Shown: piece after piece, positions 1-6,679 of the stretch
Layout of the letters: every line of letters starts with the position of its first letter
Position numbering within the stretch: the first letter of the stretch is position 1
Assembly: GCA_012517645.1 (NCBI GenBank)
Contig: JAAYUR010000108.1
Coordinates: forward strand, 1-8,263
Reading direction: 5' to 3'
From: Treponema sp.
GTDB taxonomy: Bacteria; Spirochaetota; Spirochaetia; Treponematales; UBA12059
Length of the DNA stretch: 8,263 bases
Made by a program: the position numbers and the translations under genes
The notes under the pieces: generated by a model
What the model was told of the DNA's origin: nothing
Database searches by the model: none
Seen by the model: only the letters and a program-made list of their open reading frames with translations

Positions 1-1903
1 AGAACCAGGTGATGATCCCGTTTCCGTGGTGCTGGGCAACGATCTCCACCACTTCATCCGGCAGGCCCAGGGCCCGGGCCCTCTCGGCCCCGAGCTTGAC
101 GTGGCTGCGGATGACCGTGGCGGAGAGGCGGGGATTCATCTTGTCGTGCTTGTTGTACCCGCCCCCCTGGTTTTCGATGAAGTATTCGGGCTGCTCGATC
201 TTTCCGATGTCGTGGTAGTAGGCGCCGACCCGGGCCAGCAATGCGTTCGCCCCGATCTCCCGGCAGGCGCTCTCGGCAAGATGGGCTACCGTGATGGAGT
301 GGCTGTAGGTACCCGGAGCGACCGTCAGAAGACGCTTCAGGATCGGGGCGTTCATGTCCGAGAGCTCCATCAACCGGAACCGGGTCGGGGAGTTCAGGGC
401 CTGCTCCAGAAGGGGAAGGAAACCGAGAGTGAGGACCCCGCAGAAGAAGCCGTTCAGGAAATCCGCGGCCGAGCGCCGCGCCGCCTCCGGGAAATCCATG
501 GAGACGAGCCCCGAAAGCATGAGCCCTGCGGCTCCCTGCAGAACCCCCAGGATGACCCCCGCCCGGATCAGGTCAATGCGCCGTTCCGCGTTCCGGACCG
601 CGAAAACGGCGGAAAGACCCCCGAAGGCGGCGGCCGCGAAGCTGACCGCGTCGAAGCCCGATCCCAGGAGGGCCAGGAATCCCAGGATGACCGTAGCCAG
701 GACCGCGAACCGGGTGCCTAGAAGGATGGCGGCGAGCATCGAAAAAAGCCCGGTGGGCAGGAAGACCGCCAGGGCGCCCGGGGCGTCCAGGGAGAAGAGC
801 CTGCGGATTCCCACGGCCAGGATGAAATACAGACAGCCGAGCCCCAGGGTGAAGAGATAGTGCCTGCGATCCAGCCGAACCCCGGAAACCGGCGCCGACA
901 ACAGCAGGATCGAGAAGCAAAGGATCAAGCCGAGCAGGGCGACTCCGCCGAAGAGCGGACCCCAGTTCGGGGTGAGGGAGGACTCCCGGAGCACCCGGAG
1001 GCGTTCCAAGTCCGTCTCCGTCACGATGAAGCCCTTCCGGATCACCCGCTCTCCCCGCTCGATCCTCCGTACCACGGGTTCCACGGAGCGCTCCGCCGCC
1101 TCCAGCCGGCTTCGGCTGAGCACGGGGTCGAAGAAGGCGTTCTCCTTCAGGAAGAGCTCCGTCAGCCGAAGAGCGGCCTGGTACGCAGGACGGGGCAGGT
1201 TCTTGGCTTGAAGGGCGGTCCGGGCCAGGGCCAGGGCGCTCCTGAGGGTCGCGACCCGGTCCACGGCTATCTGTTCGTACTCCAGCCTTCCTTTAATCCA
1301 TCGGCGGATCTCTATGGTGTCCGGGTTGAATCCGGGAGGGCTCTCCTCCGGGAGGGCCACGACCCCCCGTTCGAACAGGGAAGAGAGCACCTGTTCGGCA
1401 TGGGAAAACGCCTGGCCGGGCGCCGAGTAGGACGCCAGGGCCCAGGCTTCCTCCGGGCTGATCAGGTCGGGCCATTCCCGTTGGAACCTCAGGCGGAAGG
1501 TCTCCGGTGGAAGCCCCTCGGCCGCGAGCTTCAGGAAGCCGCTCCGGAACGCGGCGAAGGCGGCCAGGGACTGGGAACCGATCCGGTCGTCCACGACGAA
1601 GATAGGGGGCACGAGCCGCTTCTCCGCCTCAACCCGGAGCCTGGTGGCGGATTCATCGGTGTACACGTAATCCCGCTCCGCGATGACATCCTTGTCCGCG
1701 ACCCTGCCCGCCTCCAAGCCCTCGTCCGCCCGACCCAACCCGGCCAAGTCCGCATCGCCGAAAACCAGGAAGGCCGCCGCGCAGAGGAGGAAGGCACCGG
1801 CGAGGCTAAGGATTTCCAGGCGCTGTTCCCGGCCTTTGTTCCAGATGTTCCGGAGGCCCGTCCAGGCGGCCCGGGACGCCCCGGCGGGATCACTCGGATT
1901 CAT
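1..1903 (-). CDS. pgpH: PgpH-type 7TM-HD cyclic di-AMP phosphodiesterase, partial (C-terminus beyond left edge)
   Basis: Membrane protein of the 7TMR-HD family. Characterised members hydrolyse cyclic di-AMP to pApA in the cytoplasm. The frame is open from an ATG at 1903 to base 1, giving 634 codons with no stop. A membrane segment spans about residues 29-48. An extracytoplasmic domain follows to about 310 (7TMR-HDED type, with VPPIFVVDD near 98-106). A cluster of hydrophobic helices covers about 315-500. The HD domain then begins: GTYSHS with His535, the HDIG motif at His564-Asp565 within ARVGAYYHDIGK, FIENQ near 575-579, His601 and QHHGNG at 624-629. The last metal ligand and the end of the protein lie outside the window. 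A TGA sits in frame eight codons upstream of the ATG, so no earlier start is available. The ATG overlaps the end of phoH by 14 nt and has no good Shine-Dalgarno sequence, which suggests translational coupling. The family assignment is firm. The c-di-AMP substrate is inferred from the family; whether this organism makes c-di-AMP cannot be seen here. Confidence 0.93.
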   Translation of the reverse strand, partial: MNPSDPAGASRAAWTGLRNIWNKGREQRLEILSLAGAFLLCAAAFLVFGDADLAGLGRADEGLEAGRVADKDVIAERDYVYTDESATRLRVEAEKRLVPPIFVVDDRIGSQSLAAFAAFRSGFLKLAAEGLPPETFRLRFQREWPDLISPEEAWALASYSAPGQAFSHAEQVLSSLFERGVVALPEESPPGFNPDTIEIRRWIKGRLEYEQIAVDRVATLRSALALARTALQAKNLPRPAYQAALRLTELFLKENAFFDPVLSRSRLEAAERSVEPVVRRIERGERVIRKGFIVTETDLERLRVLRESSLTPNWGPLFGGVALLGLILCFSILLLSAPVSGVRLDRRHYLFTLGLGCLYFILAVGIRRLFSLDAPGALAVFLPTGLFSMLAAILLGTRFAVLATVILGFLALLGSGFDAVSFAAAAFGGLSAVFAVRNAERRIDLIRAGVILGVLQGAAGLMLSGLVSMDFPEAARRSAADFLNGFFCGVLTLGFLPLLEQALNSPTRFRLMELSDMNAPILKRLLTVAPGTYSHSITVAHLAESACREIGANALLARVGAYYHDIGKIEQPEYFIENQGGGYNKHDKMNPRLSATVIRSHVKLGAERARALGLPDEVVEIVAQHHGNGIITWF

Positions 1904-2843
1904 AGGCTTGGATGATCCGCTTCACCAGGGGGTTGCGCACCACATCCCGTCCGTCCATGCGGCATACGAAGATTCCCTCCAGGCCGGACAGGAGGCCCAG
2001 GGCGTGGACCAGCCCGGATTCGGATTTGCGGGGAAGGTCGATCTGGGTGATGTCCCCGGTTATGACCGCGGCGGACCTCTCCCCCAGGCGGGTCAGGAAC
2101 ATCTTCATCTGCTCCTTGGTGGTGTTCTGCGCCTCGTCCAGGATGACGACGCAGTGGTTCAGGCTGCGGCCGCGCATATAGGCCAGAGGCGCGATCTCGA
2201 TGGCCCGGCTCTCCTCGAGCCTCCGCACGGTCTCGTAGGGTACCAGGGCTTCCATGGAGTCATACAGAGGCCGCAGGTAGGGGCTGATCTTCTGCCCCAA
2301 GTCTCCGGGGAGGTATCCCAGGCTTTCCCCGGCCTCGACCACCGGTCGGGTCAGGACAAGTTTACGGCGGTTCTTGGAAAGCAGCTCCCGGAGGGCCCAG
2401 GCCACGGCAAGGTACGTCTTTCCCGTGCCCGCGGGCCCCACGGCGAAGGAAATGTCGTGGGTGGCCAGGCCCTTCACGTACAGGGTCTGGTTCGGAGTCC
2501 GGGGAAAGACCTTTCCGAAGCCGCCGGGTATCTGGAGGCAGGCGTCCCGGAAGGCGTCCGAGCAGGAGGACGCTCCTTCGGGGGTAAGGGTCGCGTGGAG
2601 GGCCGTAATAAGATCGGGGGAGGCGGGCAGTCCGTCCTCAACGGACTCGACCAATTGATCCAGAAGGCGGCGGAACACCTCACGGTTCCCGGAGTCCGCG
2701 CTTTCCAGAAAAATCTCGTTTCCACGGGAAAAGACCCGGCCGCCCATAAGGCGTTCCAGGACCTTAAGGTTGTAATCGTTGACCCCGCAGATGTCGGCCA
2801 ACAGGCTGGTATCGTCCAGCGCGATCCCGATGCAGCTTTCCAA
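1890..2843 (-). CDS. phoH: PhoH-like (YbeZ-type) P-loop ATPase
   Basis: Complete gene of 317 residues, a typical length for PhoH/YbeZ. Cytoplasmic nucleotide-binding protein of the PhoH family. YbeZ homologues act with the endoribonuclease YbeY in rRNA and ribosome maturation; that role is inferred here. Walker A is GPAGTGKT at residues 136-143. RPVVEAGESLGYLPGD (166-181) is a family signature. Walker B is VVILDEAQN at 232-240. TGDITQIDLP (262-271) and GRDVVRNPLVKRI (298-310) complete the family pattern. The start is a TTG at 2843. It is preceded by GGAGAGG five bases upstream, and an in-frame TGA lies further upstream with no ATG or GTG in between. The next in-frame Met is residue 33, which would cut into the N-terminal domain. 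lptD ends 62 bp upstream; that gap has AT-rich stretches but no convincing hairpin terminator. The stop TGA lies inside the start of pgpH. The order phoH-pgpH suggests ybeY follows beyond the left edge. Confidence 0.95.
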   Translation of the reverse strand: MESCIGIALDDTSLLADICGVNDYNLKVLERLMGGRVFSRGNEIFLESADSGNREVFRRLLDQLVESVEDGLPASPDLITALHATLTPEGASSCSDAFRDACLQIPGGFGKVFPRTPNQTLYVKGLATHDISFAVGPAGTGKTYLAVAWALRELLSKNRRKLVLTRPVVEAGESLGYLPGDLGQKISPYLRPLYDSMEALVPYETVRRLEESRAIEIAPLAYMRGRSLNHCVVILDEAQNTTKEQMKMFLTRLGERSAAVITGDITQIDLPRKSESGLVHALGLLSGLEGIFVCRMDGRDVVRNPLVKRIIQAYESE

Positions 2844-2848
2844 TAGCG

Positions 2849-2855
2849 CCTCTCC
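2849..2855 (-). promoter_or_regulatory. Ribosome binding site of phoH deciding a TTG start
   Basis: On the minus strand GGAGAGG lies five bases before the TTG at 2843. It is the only strong Shine-Dalgarno match upstream of the PhoH domain. An out-of-frame ATG slightly further upstream does not lead into the PhoH frame. The site therefore supports TTG as the real start codon. Confidence 0.65.
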
Positions 2856-2905
2856 GCTCCATCCTATCCTTCCAAGCCTGAAAAATCAAGAAAGCTTCGG
2901 ACCCG

Positions 2906-5900
2906 CTACTTCGTACGGAAGCCTTCCTTGTCCTTCACGACGGTCGTGGTGATCTGGGATACGGCCTTCCACGTGAGGAACAAGGAAAAGGATGACACGA
3001 ACTCGTATACGTAGGGAGTCGAGGTGGTGATGAGCTCCGGGCCGCCCTTATACTCGAAGACCAGGTCCCAATCCTCCATATAGTGCGTAGCCTTCACCGA
3101 CAGCCCCTTGAGCTTGAACAAGGCTCTCCGGAGGGCCGCAGGGTCCCAAATGGAGATCGAATCCCACAGATCCTTGAAGGGGTTCACCGGCTCGAAGCCC
3201 AGGGCCGACATCCCGAACCACTCCGGGGCGTACCGCCATACCGAGGAGTTCTGGGAGGTTCCGGCCACCTCGACATCCAGGATGCCGGGCACCGACAGGG
3301 TAAGCCCGTACGTGAGCGCCAAGACCGATTCTGTCGCTTTGAGCAGGCTCTGGGAGAATTGGGCGTCCAGGGAGCCCTTGAACCGGACGGACCCGTCCCG
3401 GGACAGCCCAAGGCCGGCCTCGGCCTTATAGGATGCCGTGGCCTCCGAGAGCCGGAGCTCCTCCGCCCCGACCGGCTGCCAGCCGGATCCCAAAAACAGC
3501 TCGTAGGCTTGGGATCTTCGGGCCGTCAGTGCCGCCCGGAAGCCGCCCCAGACGAGGGCGGCGGTGTTCGACGAGGGCTGACCCTTCTCGATGTTCCATA
3601 CGAACTGGTTCGTCAGGGTCGGCCCCGTGTCGGGCCCCAGGGTCGCCCTAAGGGTCAAGATATCCCATAGGAAGGCGGCGTTGAGCGCGGGCCGATAGTA
3701 CTTGGTCGTGCCTTGGAAAGCGGCGTACGGAAGGGCAAGTTTCAGGTCCAGGCCGTAGGATTCCAGCCGGGGCGGCAGGCTTGTCGTCAGGGTCAGGCTC
3801 TGCTCGTATCCGTAGGGCCGTATCCCCAAGGTGGCGGCCAGGCTGTGGGTCTTGATGGAATCCGTCGACCAATCCGGTCCGAACACGTCGTACACCGGGG
3901 TCCCCGGCGCGGATCCCTCCCGGTAGACGGTGTTGTAGAGGTATCCGGTCAGGTTGTAGCTCAGGGAGGTGGGAGCCAGGATCCAGACGTCCCGAAGCGG
4001 GAAGGCGCTCAACCGGAGGGTCCCGGTTACGCGTTCGTAGCGGTACCGAGCGTCCTGGACCTCCCAGGCCTCCCTCTGGGCGACCGAGACGCGGGCCGGG
4101 TCGGGATCGACGGCGGATCGGATCTGAGCCTGGGAGTTCCAGGCCAAGGTCAGGTTTGAGCTCACCAGGTCGGAAGCCCAGGCCGCGCGGGCGTCCAGGG
4201 TTGCGGCCAGGCGATAGCTGGATAGATCGTACAGGCCGCGGTTCTCCACATCCTCCGGTTCCCGCCAGAAGGCCGTGGGGTACCTACGCTCGAACTGGGC
4301 GGAGGGGGATATCGAATACGAGAGCCCCCCGGACAAGCCCGGCTCCCGGAGGGTGACGGGATCCGGGGAGGCGGGGGGCGGTCGGAAGCTCCAGTCCTCC
4401 GGCTCCGCACTCCCCCTCAGGGCTCCCCCGGCGAGGCCGCCGGAGCCCGCCGTTCCCTCCGAACCGACCGGAGCGGGTGATTCCTCCGCCCAGGGAGGAT
4501 CCGGCTCGGGAAGCTCGGTTGCCCCGGATGCCCCGTCGCCGGTTTTCGGGCCCGTGCCCGCGCCGGATCCCGAGCCGGTCGCCCCGGGCAACGCGGCTTC
4601 GGGTCTGGAGGAGCTTCGGGAAAAGGAAAGGAGCTCCCCTCGGAGGGTCAGAGCCAGATCCGCGATAGTGAACAGTTCCGGGGCGAAGAATTTGCGCAGG
4701 GGATCCACGGAAAAAAGGGTGTATTCGGGCGACGGGGCCGCCGGAGCCGTCCGGAGGATCGGCTTCCAGTACAGGGACGTCGCCATCCTGTCCAGGGTCA
4801 CGGCGCTTACCCAGGGGGCCAGGCCGGGCAGGGGGATCGACCCCGACAGGGTCAGGCGCTGGGTATACGAGCTCGTCTCTCCCGGAGCCGTTCCCGAGCT
4901 GTCCTGGGACATGAGTTTTAGCCAGTTCATGTCCTCCGATCGGTTCCTGAAATCCTGGTCGAAGAAGGGGTCCGAAATCAGGGGCAAGGCGACCGAGGCC
5001 GTCAAGGGACCCAGGGAGAGCTTGGTGTCCAGGCTCAGGGAGTACCGGAACGGCACCGGGAGACCCCAAAGGGAGGACGTGTTCCAGACGCTGCGGAAAT
5101 CCCCGGCCGGATCGAAGGGCGTGTAATAGCCCCCCGAGGAGAAGAGGGATCGGCTGAAGCCCAGGCCGGCGGAGACCTTCAGATCCCGGAAGCTTCCGAG
5201 ACTCTGGAAGCTTCCGTCCATGCCCAGGAATGCGCCTAGATTGGAATAGATATCCGCAAGGAGCTTGAGGTTGTCCCGGGGGAGCTCGGTGCGGCGCCGG
5301 TTCGTCTCCCGGAGGAAGACGCCCCGGAGCTCCTTTTCGTACCCCGGCCCCGTTCGCGTGGTCTTAAAGAGGTTGAGGTCCTCTTTCGGGGACTCCGTTT
5401 TTTCCCCCACCAGGTAGGTCGTGGTCTGCAGGAATCTGCCTTCCCGGGCCCTGTAGCCGATGGCGGGGTGGAAGACGATCTCCTGGCCCGGGTAGTAGAA
5501 GAAGGGGAGATAGAGAACCGGAACGTGCCCCACCGAGAGCACGGCGTTGGCCACGGCCCATTCGTTCTCCGAAAGAAGCCAGATGCGGCTGGCCCGCACG
5601 GACCAATAGGGATCCTCCGCACGGCTGGATGTGATAAGCCCGTCCCGGAGGGACAGAGCGCCGCCTTTCAGCTTGCGGATCTCGTCCGCCGCGAAGACCA
5701 GGTCGCCCTCCTGGGCGTCCTCCCCGGTGGAGCGGACGCTCCGGCCGGAGAGAAAGCGACCCTCCCAGGAATCCAGGTCGACGGCTATGGAGTCGCCGTA
5801 GAACGTCTCGGTCCCGCCCGGGCCGCTCTTCTCGTACTCCACGGATCCCCGGGCGGACAGGAGGTTGGTCGTACGGTTGTACAGGATTTCATCCGCCCGA

Positions 5901-6316
5901 ATTCGATGCGTGGTTCCGGATTCGCCCTCGGTATACGTCAGGACGACCCCGCCCGAAAGCCGGACATACTCTTCCCCCGGTGCCTCCAGTTTGAAATACT
6001 CCGTCCGGTCCGCCGCCTCTATCCGTATGGAATCCCCTTGTTCCGGGGACGCCGGGGCTTGGATCCCGTAATGGGAATAGAGACGGGACCGGAGCTGGTC
6101 GACGCCTCCCGTTTCCGGAAGGCCGAGTTCCCGGACCCAGGCCACCAGTTCGTAGTATCCCGCGCCCGCGATATCCAGGGCCCGGGACGCCTCGGCGCCG
6201 GACCAGGGCTCCGGGGGGATCGCTTCGGGGGGGGCCGCCCCCTCCTGAGCCCGCACCGACCGGGCCGCGAAGGCCGCGAGGAGCATGAAAAAACAGGCAG
6301 TCCGGAGCCGGCTCAC
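2906..6316 (-). CDS. lptD: LptD/OstA-like outer-membrane beta-barrel protein, oversized
   Basis: Probable outer-membrane LPS-assembly protein (LptD/OstA/Imp family), which receives a glycolipid from LptA and inserts it into the outer leaflet. With the GTG start at 6316 it has 1136 residues, against about 780 in E. coli. That start gives a classic signal peptide (charged SRLR, hydrophobic TACFFMLLAAFAA, likely cleavage after VRA at 23). A TTG at 6352 would add 12 residues; neither start has a Shine-Dalgarno sequence. Domains: Pro-rich linker; a helical SAP/HeH-like motif at about 50-86; an OstA/LptA-like beta-jellyroll at about 95-250 (RADEILYNRTTNLLSARGSV); the conserved VPVLYLPFFYYPG and HPAIGYRAREGRF near 265-295; then a long barrel of alternating strands. 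A Pro/Gly/Ala/Ser/Glu-rich insertion sits at about 566-655. The only cysteine is in the signal peptide, so the disulfides of E. coli LptD are impossible. Stop is TAG. The family call is good. The cargo is uncertain, since some spirochaetes keep an LptD homologue without making LPS. Confidence 0.87.
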   Translation of the reverse strand: MSRLRTACFFMLLAAFAARSVRAQEGAAPPEAIPPEPWSGAEASRALDIAGAGYYELVAWVRELGLPETGGVDQLRSRLYSHYGIQAPASPEQGDSIRIEAADRTEYFKLEAPGEEYVRLSGGVVLTYTEGESGTTHRIRADEILYNRTTNLLSARGSVEYEKSGPGGTETFYGDSIAVDLDSWEGRFLSGRSVRSTGEDAQEGDLVFAADEIRKLKGGALSLRDGLITSSRAEDPYWSVRASRIWLLSENEWAVANAVLSVGHVPVLYLPFFYYPGQEIVFHPAIGYRAREGRFLQTTTYLVGEKTESPKEDLNLFKTTRTGPGYEKELRGVFLRETNRRRTELPRDNLKLLADIYSNLGAFLGMDGSFQSLGSFRDLKVSAGLGFSRSLFSSGGYYTPFDPAGDFRSVWNTSSLWGLPVPFRYSLSLDTKLSLGPLTASVALPLISDPFFDQDFRNRSEDMNWLKLMSQDSSGTAPGETSSYTQRLTLSGSIPLPGLAPWVSAVTLDRMATSLYWKPILRTAPAAPSPEYTLFSVDPLRKFFAPELFTIADLALTLRGELLSFSRSSSRPEAALPGATGSGSGAGTGPKTGDGASGATELPEPDPPWAEESPAPVGSEGTAGSGGLAGGALRGSAEPEDWSFRPPPASPDPVTLREPGLSGGLSYSISPSAQFERRYPTAFWREPEDVENRGLYDLSSYRLAATLDARAAWASDLVSSNLTLAWNSQAQIRSAVDPDPARVSVAQREAWEVQDARYRYERVTGTLRLSAFPLRDVWILAPTSLSYNLTGYLYNTVYREGSAPGTPVYDVFGPDWSTDSIKTHSLAATLGIRPYGYEQSLTLTTSLPPRLESYGLDLKLALPYAAFQGTTKYYRPALNAAFLWDILTLRATLGPDTGPTLTNQFVWNIEKGQPSSNTAALVWGGFRAALTARRSQAYELFLGSGWQPVGAEELRLSEATASYKAEAGLGLSRDGSVRFKGSLDAQFSQSLLKATESVLALTYGLTLSVPGILDVEVAGTSQNSSVWRYAPEWFGMSALGFEPVNPFKDLWDSISIWDPAALRRALFKLKGLSVKATHYMEDWDLVFEYKGGPELITTSTPYVYEFVSSFSLFLTWKAVSQITTTVVKDKEGFRTK

Positions 6317-6431
6317 GGGTGCAGTGTAAAGCAGGGGGCGGGCAACAGGCAACAGCGCGGTCCGCCGACGCGGCCCCCGACGCCGCAGACCGGGGGCTTG
6401 GGCGAGGTTGACGAAAGGAGCGGACGGTGGG

Positions 6432-6466
6432 GCCGATTTTAAAAATCAGTCGCTTTTGAAATCGGC
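6432..6466. repeat. Inverted repeat with 13-bp arms and 9-nt loop
   Basis: Arms at 6432-6444 (GCCGATTTTAAAA) and 6454-6466 (TTTTGAAATCGGC) pair at 12 of 13 positions by Watson-Crick rules. The odd position, 6440 with 6458, is T opposite G. It is a wobble pair in plus-strand RNA but an A-C mismatch in minus-strand RNA. The loop is ATCAGTCGC. There is no T-run directly after the stem on either strand, so it does not look like a standard intrinsic terminator. It may be a leader structure of lptD or part of a dispersed repeat. Confidence 0.75.
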
Positions 6467-6518
6467 TTTGCGATCGCTTGCGGTTTCGTTGCAACCGCTG
6501 CGCCCAATCGCGGATTTC
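6458..6518. repeat. Nested inverted repeat, about 60 nt, competing with the neighbouring hairpin
   Basis: Successive arms pair across one axis: GAAATC 6458-6463 with GATTTC 6513-6518, GCGAT 6470-6474 with ATCGC 6507-6511, CGC 6475-6477 with GCG 6500-6502, and GCGGTT 6480-6485 with AACCGC 6493-6498. The apical loop is 7 nt. The helices are separated by small internal loops. GAAATC is also part of the right arm of the 6432-6466 hairpin, so the two folds cannot fully form together. Each arm is short, so chance contributes; the symmetric nesting is what makes it notable. Confidence 0.45.
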
Positions 6519-6524
6519 CAGGCA

Positions 6525-6557
6525 GCTTTTTCAAGACTCCCTGAGTTTTGAAAAAGC
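6525..6557. repeat. Near-perfect hairpin with 15-bp arms and 3-nt loop
   Basis: The left arm 6525-6539 (GCTTTTTCAAGACTC) pairs with 6543-6557 (GAGTTTTGAAAAAGC) around the loop CCT. Fourteen of 15 positions are Watson-Crick. The other, 6535 with 6547, is G opposite T, a wobble pair in plus-strand RNA and a C-A mismatch in minus-strand RNA. The right arm is repeated just downstream at 6561-6574, so the left arm has two possible partners. Function is unknown; a U-tract outside the stem is absent. Confidence 0.8.
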
Positions 6558-6576
6558 CTCAGTTTTGAAAAAGCCT
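6544..6576. repeat. Tandem direct repeat, 16 bp with period 17
   Basis: AGTTTTGAAAAAGCCT occurs exactly at 6544-6559 and again at 6561-6576, separated by one base. A related sequence, TTTTGAAATCGGCT, is found at 6454-6467 and matches the corresponding 14 bases at 11 positions. The repeats form the right-hand arm of the adjacent hairpin. They look like a local duplication within a small repeat element. Confidence 0.85.
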
Positions 6577-6637
6577 ACGTGGACAGTAAACAGACGAAGC
6601 TCGTTTGCCGGCCGCGGACGCGCCGTCGACGATACCC

Positions 6638-6653
6638 GGCAGCCCGCGCTGCC
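6638..6653. repeat. Short GC-rich hairpin downstream of uvrA
   Basis: GGCAGC at 6638-6643 pairs perfectly with GCTGCC at 6648-6653 around a 4-nt loop, 26 bases past the uvrA stop codon in the direction of uvrA transcription. No U-tract follows on the minus strand, so an intrinsic terminator is only a weak possibility. It could also be a chance GC palindrome. Confidence 0.35.
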
Positions 6654-6679
6654 CCTGTCCACCGACCACCGTCCGCCGA

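Larger units (their letters stand above)
6317..6679. other. Repeat-rich intergenic region between uvrA and lptD
   Basis: No protein gene is supported here. Short frames that cross it have no ribosome binding site and lead only into wrong-frame readings of uvrA or lptD. Its middle (about 6430-6580) is AT-richer than the flanking genes and contains two strong hairpins, a nested inverted repeat and a tandem 16-bp repeat, listed separately. The lptD promoter on the minus strand should lie here. TAAAAT inside the first hairpin (minus strand) could be a -10 element, but I see no properly spaced -35, so I do not call a promoter. No hairpin with a U-tract typical of a Rho-independent terminator is visible after uvrA. 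No tRNA or known riboswitch pattern was recognised. Confidence 0.7.

Noticed and set aside
1531..1893. 120-codon minus-strand frame within the start of pgpH
   Set aside because: It is an alternative frame of pgpH; the pgpH frame from the ATG at 1903 stays open to the window edge with a coherent protein.
860..1915. 351-codon open frame on the plus strand opposite pgpH
   Set aside because: It mirrors the pgpH coding strand, shows no domain or hydrophobic pattern, and pgpH is clearly the real gene from its HD motifs and membrane helices.
5468..6442. 324-codon open frame on the plus strand opposite lptD
   Set aside because: Antisense shadow of lptD in a G+C-rich sequence, with no recognisable domain.
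6408..6445. Plus-strand promoter with TTGACG as -35
   Set aside because: No acceptable -10 hexamer lies at 16-18 bp spacing; the AT-rich TTTTAAAA is too far away and is part of a hairpin.
5889..6494. 201-codon minus-strand frame overlapping the lptD start, possibly a small gene or a frameshifted lptD N-terminus
   Set aside because: The Arg/Pro/Gly-rich reading has no signal peptide or motif. The lptD frame is intact from its own signal peptide, so no frameshift is needed.
6525..6557. Intrinsic terminator of uvrA
   Set aside because: The hairpin lies more than 120 bp past the uvrA stop and no U-tract follows the stem on the minus strand, so it does not fit the standard terminator form.
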